Source: Streptococcus suis (GTDB taxonomy: Bacteria > Bacillota > Bacilli > Lactobacillales > Streptococcaceae). From it: 64,000 bases of DNA. Numbering within the stretch: position 1 is the first letter of the stretch; each line of letters begins with the position of its first letter. Position numbers and translations under genes: made by a program. Of this stretch, positions 54,261 through 62,852 are shown one piece after another. The stretch lies in contig NZ_JAMWEL010000013.1 of assembly GCF_024509555.1 (NCBI RefSeq), forward strand, positions 1 to 64,000, written 5' to 3'. The notes under the pieces were generated by a model. It made no database searches, was not told the DNA's origin, and saw only the letters and a program-made list of their open reading frames with translations.

Positions 54261-54614
54261 TTACTTTTCTTTCTTTAGATAATCCTCATATGATTTAAAA
54301 TCATATGGATTATCAGCATACTTGCATTCATTAGAACAGATAAAACGTTTCGTTTTTAGACTGGTAAAATAGGTCAGGTGTCCACAAGAGACACAAGTTC
54401 CTCGATGTCTTTGTTCAGCTAGGCCCAATATTGGTAATCTATCCTCATAAAGAGCATCTTTAAAAAGATTAGGGCGAACCTTCTTTTGTTGCTCCCAAAC
54501 TTCTCTACGATTCCGTAAATAGTTATCAAATTTTTTATGCCAAAAAAGCGTCGGATGCAATTCCTCACATTCTTTACACCAAAAACCATCAATTTCAATA
54601 TCCACTTCTCCCAT
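54261..54614 (-). CDS. Small Cys-rich (zinc-binding) protein of unknown function
   Basis: A 117-residue protein with three Cys pairs: CKEC at residues 13-16, CVSC and CSNEC near the C-terminus, likely one or two zinc ribbons. I chose ATG at 54614 because GAGGTGG lies six bases upstream; a longer frame to 54662 would overlap the preceding gene by 38 bases. No known domain is recognised. Middle gene of the Sel1/zinc/nucleotidyltransferase cassette, with spacings of ten and two bases. Confidence 0.7.
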   Translation of the reverse strand: MGEVDIEIDGFWCKECEELHPTLFWHKKFDNYLRNRREVWEQQKKVRPNLFKDALYEDRLPILGLAEQRHRGTCVSCGHLTYFTSLKTKRFICSNECKYADNPYDFKSYEDYLKKEK

Positions 54615-54624
54615 TTTTTCCACC

Positions 54625-55272
54625 TCAAAATAAATCATCCCATTTATTTCTAATACTGTCAAACTGTGGATCTTCCAATAATTTTACAACCTGCTCATAG
54701 GCTGATTGGTAATAATACCCTCTGTTTTGCAGCTCGAATTCATACCCCTTCTTTGCAAATACCAAGAACTGATAGGCAAGGTCAAAATTGGTAAAAAGTT
54801 GTCCTTCCGGAAGCATAGATTTCCCTAAAGCAAGGCAGAGACTAGGATAGTTTTGCAAGCTATGACACCAGCTAATATCATGTAGGGCCTCTAATGGTTC
54901 ATCTAAAAGATTGGATGCAGCCAATCGATAATAATAGATAGACAATTCAATGTTCTGTATTCCCCACTTCACAGTTCCATATATGTCACCTAATTTATAT
55001 GTAGCATCGAGATTTCCTTTTTGAGCAGCCAATTTAAAGTAGGCGATAGCTAATGACAAATTGGGATCAGTATGTCGACCATAGAGATAACAATAGCCTA
55101 AATTTGACAGCGCATCAGAATTTCCCATACTGCCTGCCAAATGATAATAGGAAGCTGCAAGACTGTATTGTCCTTCACGGTAATAATTCGCACCTTTGCT
55201 ATTCAGGTAACGAGAATCATTTCCCTCAATCGCTTTATAATCTGCCGCTGATAATTCTACTGTATTGTTCAT
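54625..55272 (-). CDS. Sel1-like repeat (TPR) protein
   Basis: A 215-residue cytoplasmic protein with three or four Sel1-like repeats, for example AASYYHLAGSMGNSDALSNLGYCY, AIAYFKLAAQKGNLDATYKLGDIY and SIYYYRLAAS. These solenoids bind other proteins. ATG at 55272 follows ATGGAGGAAAGCAA; the longer frame to 55350 lacks such a site. First gene of a three-gene cassette. In streptococcal accessory regions such proteins are often immunity proteins or adaptors; which applies here is unknown. Confidence 0.8.
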   Translation of the reverse strand: MNNTVELSAADYKAIEGNDSRYLNSKGANYYREGQYSLAASYYHLAGSMGNSDALSNLGYCYLYGRHTDPNLSLAIAYFKLAAQKGNLDATYKLGDIYGTVKWGIQNIELSIYYYRLAASNLLDEPLEALHDISWCHSLQNYPSLCLALGKSMLPEGQLFTNFDLAYQFLVFAKKGYEFELQNRGYYYQSAYEQVVKLLEDPQFDSIRNKWDDLF

Positions 55273-55507
55273 TTTGCTTTCCTCCATTTGAGTATTGATT
55301 ACGATTAATATATTTATTAAAATCCTTTGATTATCCTTTACTTTAATCACTGTTACATATATTATTTTTAATCTTTTTATATTGATTATACCATTAAAAT
55401 AATAAATAAACTAAAACATATATGCCATGATGACAAGAGGTATTGGCATTTGAATCAACTTTGATATAGTCAATTTCGGCTTACCTTACTCTATTAACAG
55501 AAAGTTT

Positions 55508-55538
55508 AATAGGAGCAGACCAACAGACTACTCCTATT
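55508..55538 (+). terminator. Rho-independent terminator, plus strand
   Basis: AATAGGAG pairs with CTCCTATT around a 15-base loop, followed by TTTTTG. No intact plus-strand gene precedes it. Its sequence resembles the DUF5960 terminator at 59196-59230, so it may be left over from a lost gene. Confidence 0.6.
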
Positions 55539-55570
55539 TTTTGTTATATTAAAGTTTATTATTTCAAAAA

Positions 55571-56527
55571 TTATTCTTTAGTTGTGTGCCGTTTTCCTAG
55601 CTGAAGTGCTTGCTCCTCAGACATTTCAACAACCTTTGCAAAATTAGTATTGGCAGGCATGTTTTCCTTTTGGTACCAATATACATTAGCTGACCCGTTT
55701 CGAGCTACATAAACAACTGGTGCTAGTTGAGTAGCTGGTAGACTGACTTGCGCACTCTCACTTGGTTGTGAATCAGTTACTGCATGAGAGGATGCAGATT
55801 GACTACTTTCCTCAATTGGTACTAATGAAGGTGTTGCAGTACCTTTCAAATAATCAATGGATGCATTTTTAGAGTAATTATCTAAAACAACCGTTGTAAT
55901 CCCATTCCCGTCAATCGATTCCTTCGGACTACCTAGGTTTATGTTTATCAGATTTCCTGATTCATCCAAACCAACATACTGAAGCAAAATTTGTCTAGGT
56001 ATCAGTTCCTCTCCTGAATAAATAGGAGTGACTTTATAGTCTAACCAAAAATGAGGATGATTCGCTAGCCAATTATCAAGCCGATTTTCATAGTAAAGCA
56101 TCCCTTCAATATTACTGTCATCCGTCCCCTTGTAATGACCACTATTAGTCCAGGCAGTCAAAGGAACCAGATTTTTCCCCTCATCGGAAAGACCACTGAA
56201 TTGGTAACCAATTAAATGTCCCCTGTTGAAAAGCCAAGATTTCTTACCTTGGTTTCCATAGGCGAATTTGTAGTTATGCCAACCCACAGGAGTATATTTT
56301 ATTCGCGGTTCTCTGCGTTTTTTAGGCTCATCCTTATCCTGAAGTTGAATATGTGCTGAGGTTGCCCTCCCTAAATGATCAAATTCACCAAGAAGCAGTT
56401 GTTTATTCCCATTAAAGGTAATTAAGTTTAAACTTGAATAATCAATACTAGCTTGTCCAGCTTTGACTGTAAAACCACTAATTACAAATGAAAAAAATAC
56501 AAATAGAAATAGACTAATTTTTTTCAT
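55571..56527 (-). CDS. Secreted DNA/RNA non-specific endonuclease
   Basis: A 318-residue beta-beta-alpha-metal nuclease with a cleavable signal peptide (first about 23 residues, ending VKAG). The catalytic His is His104 in FNRGHLIGYQFSG, a variant of the DRGH motif, and the metal Asn lies in SNIEGMLYYENRLDNWL. The C-terminal region is Ser-rich, then has a short domain ending RNGSANVYWYQKENMP, as in streptococcal secreted DNases. No wall anchor, so it is likely released or loosely attached. Roles may include nutrient recovery or breaking DNA traps. Confidence 0.88.
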   Translation of the reverse strand: MKKISLFLFVFFSFVISGFTVKAGQASIDYSSLNLITFNGNKQLLLGEFDHLGRATSAHIQLQDKDEPKKRREPRIKYTPVGWHNYKFAYGNQGKKSWLFNRGHLIGYQFSGLSDEGKNLVPLTAWTNSGHYKGTDDSNIEGMLYYENRLDNWLANHPHFWLDYKVTPIYSGEELIPRQILLQYVGLDESGNLININLGSPKESIDGNGITTVVLDNYSKNASIDYLKGTATPSLVPIEESSQSASSHAVTDSQPSESAQVSLPATQLAPVVYVARNGSANVYWYQKENMPANTNFAKVVEMSEEQALQLGKRHTTKE

Positions 56528-57281
56528 AATAACCCACCTTGTATTATAGAAAATGACATGATAAACAACTAATCTTTTAAGAATGGGAGCTACATACTAG
56601 AATGACTGCAGCTACTTTTCAAATTGAAATAAAGAAATTTGCAATACCATTTTTACCAATAAACAACTATATCTATATATTACATCAACAACTACATAAA
56701 ATCAACAAATTATTGCATTCTGCTTAATAAAAAACAAGTTTTCATGAGTGGACATTGCAAATATTAAAAAAATGACACCCTGACAATTTTCTAGATTATT
56801 AGCATATCATTTCCAAATTTCAACTTAAAAGTAATTCAATTCTAACAAGTTTCACACAATAAATTATCAATATTAATACTCATCATCAGGCTAGATGTTG
56901 TCAGATTCTTTCTTCAAAGATTTTATTAATTCTTCTCTAATTAAAGATTATATAAAATAGCAGATTCAAATCCACAAAAGTCGGCAAACACCTAGCCCAA
57001 CGATAATTAATATAAGAATCAAATATAAACTAATGTAAAAAATCTACAAAATAATCCAAGGCTACATATATCAAAGCCTGAATACAAGTCCTGAACAATT
57101 GGAACAAACTGATACGTATTTTAAAGTATATTGCCAGAAAACAAGAGAGCGAGTTGGACAATCTAATTGCGTTTTTCTAACAAACTCACAACTTCAATAT
57201 ATAGTGATAGCAACCCTCTATACTATAGAACGAAAAGTCTAGTTTGGCTTTATTATGATACAAAAGAACGAATTTATAACT
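56528..57281. other. AT-rich region without intact gene
   Basis: About 750 bases of very AT-rich sequence. The only notable feature is a 67-codon plus-strand open stretch without a start codon (57039-57242), reading FKVYCQKTRERVGQ in the middle. It may be the tail of a decayed gene. No promoter, hairpin or repeat stands out. Confidence 0.4.
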
Positions 57282-58355
57282 CTAAGAAATATAAAAGTCT
57301 ACCGACAAGTCTTTGTCAGATTCATGTCGTTTCCAAGCTAAATTAAAACCGTATCTATCGCTCCAATCTGGATGCCAATCGACATAATATGGAACACGAC
57401 TGTATTTGCCAAGTGTCACCTCATCCTCCTCTAATGATTCCTCACAGGTTATCCCAAACTGGATACCATCAAGTTCCCAGGAATTTCCCCAAACATATTC
57501 ATCAGAAATGACATCAACCCAGCGTGAAGCGTCAATCTCAAAGTCGGTACATAACTTCAACGATTGGAAAGTACTATAGTGAATATTGTGGGGTTTGATA
57601 TGTACAGCACAGTCAACATGATACTTCTCATAGTTGGTATTCGATAGGATAACTTTCATTGGAATAGGAACACCATTGAGTTCCAACCACCAGTGTCCAA
57701 GTTTATTGTACAAAACATCAAAATACTCGTCTGCTGCTACTGATTTAGAAAAATCATCAATTTTCAAACATCGACCTGACGTTACTAACTCAGCTGCAAT
57801 TTTCTCTGCACTCTCTTTATCAAAATCCGAATAACGCTTTATCACATGTTTCAACTTGTTAATTGGATATGAGATATCTTCTTGGGTAGCCTGACGTACT
57901 TTTACAACATGAGCAACTTTTTCGACATTATTGATACCTACAGGTACAACCACATAATGGTCTTCCTTGATTGATTCATCCTCACAGATATAGGAATATT
58001 CCTCACCAAACTCTGAGAAAGTGACCGATGCAACTCTGTAAACTGTGTCTGATGAACTTTGAACAGTAGCTTGATCCGCTTGCTCTTCTTCACTACTATC
58101 TAAATCTATCCATTTATAAAATGTATAACGATTAGGATTCTCATCCTCACCGAATACCATCAAACTGTGACAATTAGGGCATTGCCAAGCATAGTAAGAA
58201 GCATCAGAAATATCATAGTAATCAATTTTATTATTTTCATCTGTAGTATCTGTTATTTCTTCCCACAACTCATCCGAATATATTGAAAAAGCATTCGGAT
58301 CAGGAGCTGAATGGTCATTCATTGGATGCCCGCATTGACAAGTCCACTTACCCAT
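57282..58355 (-). CDS. Unknown 357-residue protein with N-terminal zinc ribbon
   Basis: Not recognised as a whole. Residues 7-9 (CQC) and about 59-62 (CPNC) form a probable split zinc ribbon. A middle segment (EDHYVVVPVGINNVEKVAHVV) resembles small beta-barrel domains such as the PriA N-terminal fold. The C-terminal part is acidic and Trp-rich (ASRWVDVISDEYVWGNSWE), like some immunity proteins. Monocistronic as far as can be seen. An immunity or stress role is only a guess from context. Confidence 0.7.
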   Translation of the reverse strand: MGKWTCQCGHPMNDHSAPDPNAFSIYSDELWEEITDTTDENNKIDYYDISDASYYAWQCPNCHSLMVFGEDENPNRYTFYKWIDLDSSEEEQADQATVQSSSDTVYRVASVTFSEFGEEYSYICEDESIKEDHYVVVPVGINNVEKVAHVVKVRQATQEDISYPINKLKHVIKRYSDFDKESAEKIAAELVTSGRCLKIDDFSKSVAADEYFDVLYNKLGHWWLELNGVPIPMKVILSNTNYEKYHVDCAVHIKPHNIHYSTFQSLKLCTDFEIDASRWVDVISDEYVWGNSWELDGIQFGITCEESLEEDEVTLGKYSRVPYYVDWHPDWSDRYGFNLAWKRHESDKDLSVDFYIS

Positions 58356-58444
58356 AATAATACTCCCACATTTAACTTCATTTCTGTTATGCCTATTATA
58401 CCACTAAAACAACAAAAAAACTGTAACCTTCCGGTCACAGTTTC

Positions 58445-58681
58445 TTACAAGTCTACCTCAGTCTCCTCTAAAAATTTGACGCTTATCTGCCCATCTTCTG
58501 AAATTGTAATTCTGTCCAATACCTGACACATCTCATACGAATCAAATTCCCATGAAGGCTTGTTTATCATTTCAGCCAACTTCGTACAATAATGCTTTTC
58601 TAGCGGACGATTTTCGTCCAGAATCTTAGTCCACTTCCCATGCAATAGATCTACATTCTCAATTAGAAGTGCCACTGCCAT
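58445..58681 (-). pseudogene. Possible C-terminal remnant of a large serine recombinase
   Basis: A 78-residue open frame with no ribosome site. Its last 30 residues (CQVLDRITISEDGQISVKF) resemble the C-terminal beta strands of large serine recombinases, where V-I-V-x-x-D/E-G-x-I/V is common. The frame stays open upstream into antisense of the yolD remnant, as expected at a deletion junction. The alternative is an unknown small protein. Confidence 0.35.
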
Positions 58682-58682
58682 A

Positions 58683-58892
58683 TCTGATTTATCACTAAAG
58701 AAGAAATTATTACTCCTCAGTCAAGTATACGCTGGGCAGCTACACACGCGCATTCAAGTGATTGAAAAAAACAAGCGTGTTTCCTACACTGGAACAATAC
58801 CAAGTCTGAATAAGGATTTTATTTTGATAAAAACTACAACAGGTCACATCAATCAAAAATTGAAAGATATTATTAGTATTGAACTTGTTTAG
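58683..58892 (+). pseudogene. YolD-like protein, truncated remnant
   Basis: An open plus-strand frame without start codon encodes about 69 residues ending KDIISIELV, including RIQVIEKNKRVSYTGTI. This resembles the C-terminus of YolD-like proteins that accompany Y-family polymerase genes (umuC/imuB) in streptococci. The N-terminal half is missing at the junction with the possible recombinase remnant. Confidence 0.5.
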
Positions 58893-58902
58893 GAAGTGCT
58901 TT

Positions 58903-59202
58903 ATGAATCAGCTTGAGTTTCATCGTAATCACCTGCAAATGGACTATTACAGCGAGAGCTACCAAGATTTTGAACGTGACTTCTACCGCTACTCCAACAT
59001 GAATATTCCATTGACTTTCCTGACAGATGATATTCTAAAAACAATGGCAACTTCACGTAAGAACTACTTTGTCCTGAATAAGGAAAAGGCTAGAGCTAAT
59101 CGTAATCACTTCTTCATATTTGAGATAAGTACCATAGATGAAAATCCGCTAATCTATCGCTATTCTTACAAGAATATAACAACTTACTTAGCACAAAAAT
59201 AG
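58903..59202 (+). CDS. DUF5960-family protein
   Basis: A 99-residue protein of a streptococcal family of unknown function (MNQLEFHRNHLQMDYYSESY start). ATG follows AGGAAG by seven bases and lies ten bases after the yolD remnant stop. In related genomes such genes sit behind umuC and yolD homologues, so this is probably the surviving last gene of a mutagenic-repair operon. With its upstream partners gone it may not be expressed. Confidence 0.65.
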   Translation: MNQLEFHRNHLQMDYYSESYQDFERDFYRYSNMNIPLTFLTDDILKTMATSRKNYFVLNKEKARANRNHFFIFEISTIDENPLIYRYSYKNITTYLAQK

Positions 59203-59230
59203 GAGTGATGCAAAAGACCACTCCTATTTT
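59196..59230 (+). terminator. Terminator of the DUF5960 gene
   Basis: AAAATAGGAGTG pairs with CACTCCTATTTT around an 11-base loop. The stop codon TAG lies within the 5' arm. Confidence 0.85.
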
Positions 59231-59408
59231 CTATCATCTCATTATAAAATCAAAATAACCATTTTATTGAAGCAACTAGATTCTTACCAATTATTTTTTC
59301 TATAATATCTAATCGTGCCGAATGTACTGGTACTTCTTCCTTTTAAATGAATTGTTTAGGTTTTGTTAGTTTATCAAAATAGATTGGTTTGCAAGAATAT
59401 CTCTACTC

Positions 59409-61193
59409 TCACTTACCCTTTTGGGAGACGAGAATTTTAAACATCTCGTCCTGATGTTTGTGTGCCAATTTTTGATCCCAAATATTGTTATTTTGCCTCA
59501 TCATTTCAGCCATGATTTTCAACTTCAAACTCTGTGAAATAATTCCTGGGTTTGAACTAGCTTTACCAACAGGCGTTGCATTATTAAACGTTGAATTACC
59601 AGAGACCGTAATCAAGGCTAAATTACCAAAGCAATTCAGATCTTCATTTTCCCAAGGGAGCAACTCTGTTGGATGTTGAGGATAGAAGTGTTCAATTGAG
59701 CTTCTGAATTGAAATTGCCAATCACTTGATAGTGGACTAATTATTTCATGACCATTGAATGAATATCCATCTCGGTAAATCAAATAATCTAAATAACTGA
59801 ATACAATCCGCTCAAAACCAAATCCTGAAGCTGTTTCATATCCAGCAGCATCAACTTTTGATTGAGCATAATTTTCAAGAATCTCTAATACATCAGCATT
59901 CTCATCATTAAAATAGCTTGATAAGACTAATGAAATCCAATGCATTGTTTTTGGAGATGTGTATGTTATACGTAGGGCAGATTGCAAGGTTCGAATCTGT
60001 CTATTTCGATTATCTTCATCTCCGCCAAACGTTCCGATATATTTGGGTTTATCTGTTCTAGTATCACGATATTTTTCAAGCCTTTGTAATGACCACTTTC
60101 CTGTTTCTTTATAGTCACGCGCAAATTCACGCTTTAACACATATTTGTCGAATATAACGCGTGCTTTAAGCAGCATAAATAAAAAGTGCTTAGCCGACAA
60201 TTCATCTGCCCAATTATTCTGAAGATTTATTAAAAAATTCTTATCATCCAAACTTGAGTCATCGTCCGCAATTGATATCGTAATTGCTTTATTGACTTGC
60301 AACAAGAAGTTTGGGAAAGAAATAATCGACTCAAATCGTTCATTCTCTAACTCTTCACTTGATGTTGATTCACCACTTAGTTCTCCCTTACCTTGTAGTA
60401 TTTCTTCAAGTGTGAAAATTTCTTCATCTACTGTCTCATTTTGATAGCAACAGGATAATGAATCAAAATCAACAATCCTATCAGACAAGCTACTCCAATC
60501 TTTACTGAAAATCTGATCACGTTTGTCTTTAGGATAATTCATTTGAATATAGGAGTCCATATTGGAACAATATTCCCAAATATCACTAGCTATTTTCTTA
60601 GCTTCTGGTGATGAAACTTTTGATAAAATGTTTGCTTTGGCAATTTCATGCAATTCGAGTTGCTCACCACGCGTATTCATAATTTCAAAATAATGGTTCA
60701 AATCGATTTTAGCGGGTACTTGGACACGGATGAGATTAACTTTATCCAAACGCTTGATGAATGATTCTTTTTCTTCTTTCAGACCTGTCTTCTCAAAATA
60801 ATCATCAATAATTTTATAGCCCTCTTTAATTTCAGAAGACAGTAACTCATCAGTTAATTGGTTTGAATTGGGTAATGCTGTAAGTGTTCGATTCGACTTA
60901 TTTCTTGCTTCAAACCGTAATGAATCATTAGCTATCGCAATGCCCAAATATCTTTCAAGTAAAAATAATGTTGTCAAGCGCTGTTGTCCATCAATAACTT
61001 CATAAACATTATTATCCTTTTGATTAACGATTAGATTGCCCAAAAAATAATCATCTTTGGTGCTCATAATATCTTCGATTAACTGTTCAATTTGGTCCGA
61101 ACCCCATGCATAATTTCGTTGATAAATCGGAACTTCATAATGAACATTAGAAAATATTCTTGAAACTGGAATCATTATTAAATGATTGTCCAT
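59409..61193 (-). CDS. DUF262 protein with C-terminal HNH-like (DUF1524) nuclease region
   Basis: A 594-residue protein. The N-terminus carries the DUF262 signatures VPIYQRNYAWGSDQIEQLI, FLGNLIV and VIDGQQRLTTLFLL; this ParB/Srx-like fold uses DGQQR to bind nucleotide. The C-terminus has SIEHFYPQHP and a later GNLALITVSGNSTFNN, which fit a DUF1524 HNH nuclease as in GmrSD-type type IV restriction. I chose ATG at 61193, two bases after the upstream stop. It forms a pair with the next gene. Modified-DNA restriction is inferred from the family. Confidence 0.85.
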   Translation of the reverse strand: MDNHLIMIPVSRIFSNVHYEVPIYQRNYAWGSDQIEQLIEDIMSTKDDYFLGNLIVNQKDNNVYEVIDGQQRLTTLFLLERYLGIAIANDSLRFEARNKSNRTLTALPNSNQLTDELLSSEIKEGYKIIDDYFEKTGLKEEKESFIKRLDKVNLIRVQVPAKIDLNHYFEIMNTRGEQLELHEIAKANILSKVSSPEAKKIASDIWEYCSNMDSYIQMNYPKDKRDQIFSKDWSSLSDRIVDFDSLSCCYQNETVDEEIFTLEEILQGKGELSGESTSSEELENERFESIISFPNFLLQVNKAITISIADDDSSLDDKNFLINLQNNWADELSAKHFLFMLLKARVIFDKYVLKREFARDYKETGKWSLQRLEKYRDTRTDKPKYIGTFGGDEDNRNRQIRTLQSALRITYTSPKTMHWISLVLSSYFNDENADVLEILENYAQSKVDAAGYETASGFGFERIVFSYLDYLIYRDGYSFNGHEIISPLSSDWQFQFRSSIEHFYPQHPTELLPWENEDLNCFGNLALITVSGNSTFNNATPVGKASSNPGIISQSLKLKIMAEMMRQNNNIWDQKLAHKHQDEMFKILVSQKGK

Positions 61194-61195
61194 GA

Positions 61196-62500
61196 TTACC
61201 ACCCATTCCATTGTTTAATTAATTCGTAAATTGCCTTGTAACTATTACTTTGAAGGGTGCTCTCGTCAACACTCTCTAAAAATATAGATTTCAACTCTTG
61301 CGGGTCATTCATTTCACTCATCATAGAAAATACATCTTTACCAAAATTAATCCGATCATGTTGTCCGATTGCATATTTATTTACGGTTTGTGGATAAATA
61401 GCCTTCATTCGTAATCTTAATGAATAACACCAAGTGTATAGCTGATGCATGACCGATTCATCTATTGTTTCATAACCAAACCTGTCAGCATAAAAAAGTA
61501 ATGTAGCTTCATAAAGTTGTTTTATATAAATATCACCAGTTCGCTTTCCTGGCACCTCTTCTTTTGTATGGTAACTATCAATCTTACTTTTGACTTGTTC
61601 CAACAAAACTGAATAATGCAAAGTCCAAGCAAAAAAGCGTTTCCCGGCAATAATTGGTTGCGTCAACTGAAATTGGTTTAATTCCCCAGAACTGAGCAAT
61701 TCGCTTGAACCACTCGTATTGAATTGTTCAATGAAAATATTACTTGCCTTATGATAAATTGAATAGTTAAAGGTATTAGATTGCTTTATTCCTTTAAAAT
61801 ATTGGATTTTATCCGATGAATAATGTAACCCATCCCTGTTTTTAACCCAACGAATGACTGGATACAAATAATTGTGAAATAAATCCTCAAGTGCATTTTG
61901 ATCCGTATCTTCCCACTCAGAAATCAGACTGATTTTCAACTTTTCAGGATCTCGAGTCATTTCTCTTAAATGATAAGATTTTAATAAATCGTGAGGCTTG
62001 AGCGCTTTTCCACGTGAATTTTGTGAATCAAAGAATTGGAAGGCCTCCTGCTCACTATCTGTCACAATCTTTACGACCGTACAATTCTTTTCAAGATAAT
62101 CTTTATACTTGCTTTTTTCTTCTTCGGAAAGTTCGTTCACTCTTTTTTGAAGCAACTTATAATTATTGTAAATTGCATCACGAGATGAAGGTTTATAGTT
62201 CTCGCTCAGAAGTTTTTGGCTTCTTTCACCAAGCACATAGAGCAAAATTGATAAGGTCGTAGTTCGCTGCTGACCATCAACTAGATTATACTCGATAGGG
62301 TTCATTGTCTTATGAAGAATTACCGATCCTAATCTATACTCATCTATTCTTGATTTAAAAGCTTCAAATGTATCTGCAAAAAGGGTATTAGTAGAACTTG
62401 ATGACCAACGATATGGACGTTGATATTCTGGAATCTTTAACTCTATTTTCATCAGTTCATTTACGCTGATGATTTTTAGTTCTTCTTGAACTAGCGTCAA
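61196..62500 (-). CDS. DUF262-domain protein, partner of the HNH-bearing paralogue
   Basis: A 434-residue protein with DUF262 signatures KIPEYQRPYRWSSSSTNTLF, YRLGSVILH and NLVDGQQRTTTLSILLYVLGE. The rest is helical, and I see no IEH...HNH motif, so it likely lacks the nuclease part. The start is TTG at 62500, eight bases after AAAGGAGG; the longer frame to 62536 runs into the -10 of an extended promoter (62535-62543). Two bases separate it from the partner gene. Two-gene DUF262 modules of this kind occur in defence islands. Confidence 0.82.
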   Translation of the reverse strand: MTLVQEELKIISVNELMKIELKIPEYQRPYRWSSSSTNTLFADTFEAFKSRIDEYRLGSVILHKTMNPIEYNLVDGQQRTTTLSILLYVLGERSQKLLSENYKPSSRDAIYNNYKLLQKRVNELSEEEKSKYKDYLEKNCTVVKIVTDSEQEAFQFFDSQNSRGKALKPHDLLKSYHLREMTRDPEKLKISLISEWEDTDQNALEDLFHNYLYPVIRWVKNRDGLHYSSDKIQYFKGIKQSNTFNYSIYHKASNIFIEQFNTSGSSELLSSGELNQFQLTQPIIAGKRFFAWTLHYSVLLEQVKSKIDSYHTKEEVPGKRTGDIYIKQLYEATLLFYADRFGYETIDESVMHQLYTWCYSLRLRMKAIYPQTVNKYAIGQHDRINFGKDVFSMMSEMNDPQELKSIFLESVDESTLQSNSYKAIYELIKQWNGW

Positions 62501-62534
62501 AATTCTTTCCTCCTTTTTGATTTCTAGTATCATC

Positions 62535-62543
62535 ATTATAACA
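62535..62543 (-). promoter_or_regulatory. Extended -10 promoter of the DUF262 pair
   Basis: On the minus strand TGTTATAAT (TATAAT complement at 62535-62540). No clear -35. It lies 35 bases before the TTG start. Confidence 0.6.
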
Positions 62544-62686
62544 CATATAAACTTAATAAAAGCCCGTCATTATTAATCTGAGAACATCAGAAAGAATACG
62601 AACCTGATATCCAAAGAAAAGCCTGGGTGTATGCAAATCTTAGTAATCCTAAGTAAAAATGTGTAACTTGTAAAGTTGAGAACTTA

Positions 62687-62809
62687 TTATCTTTTCTTTT
62701 CAACACTAGCATTTGGAATATTTTTTGCATAAAATTCAGCTGATTGTTTGTCGTAGAAGCCTTGAGCAATCATATTGCCAAACTGATCAACAACGATCCA
62801 TTCTTGCAT
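62687..62809 (-). CDS. Small hypothetical protein of 40 residues
   Basis: A short open frame beginning MQEWIVVDQFGNMIAQGFYD and ending VEKKR. AAGGAGATGATTAGC directly precedes the ATG, a strong ribosome site. The sequence resembles short DUF-like proteins seen on phages and mobile elements, but I do not recognise the family. It follows the mini-DnaA gene by 43 bases and precedes the DUF262 pair, so it may belong to the same transcript as the ATPase. Confidence 0.55.
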   Translation of the reverse strand: MQEWIVVDQFGNMIAQGFYDKQSAEFYAKNIPNASVEKKR

Positions 62810-62852
62810 GCTAATCATCTCCTTTCTATTTGAGTAAAATCTATTTAACATT

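Noticed and set aside
62582..62656. 24-codon plus-strand tail (EHQKEYEPDIQRKAWVYANL) between the DUF262 pair and the 40-residue gene
   Set aside because: It is protein-like and may be the end of a lost gene, but a stop precedes it directly and it is too short to assign.
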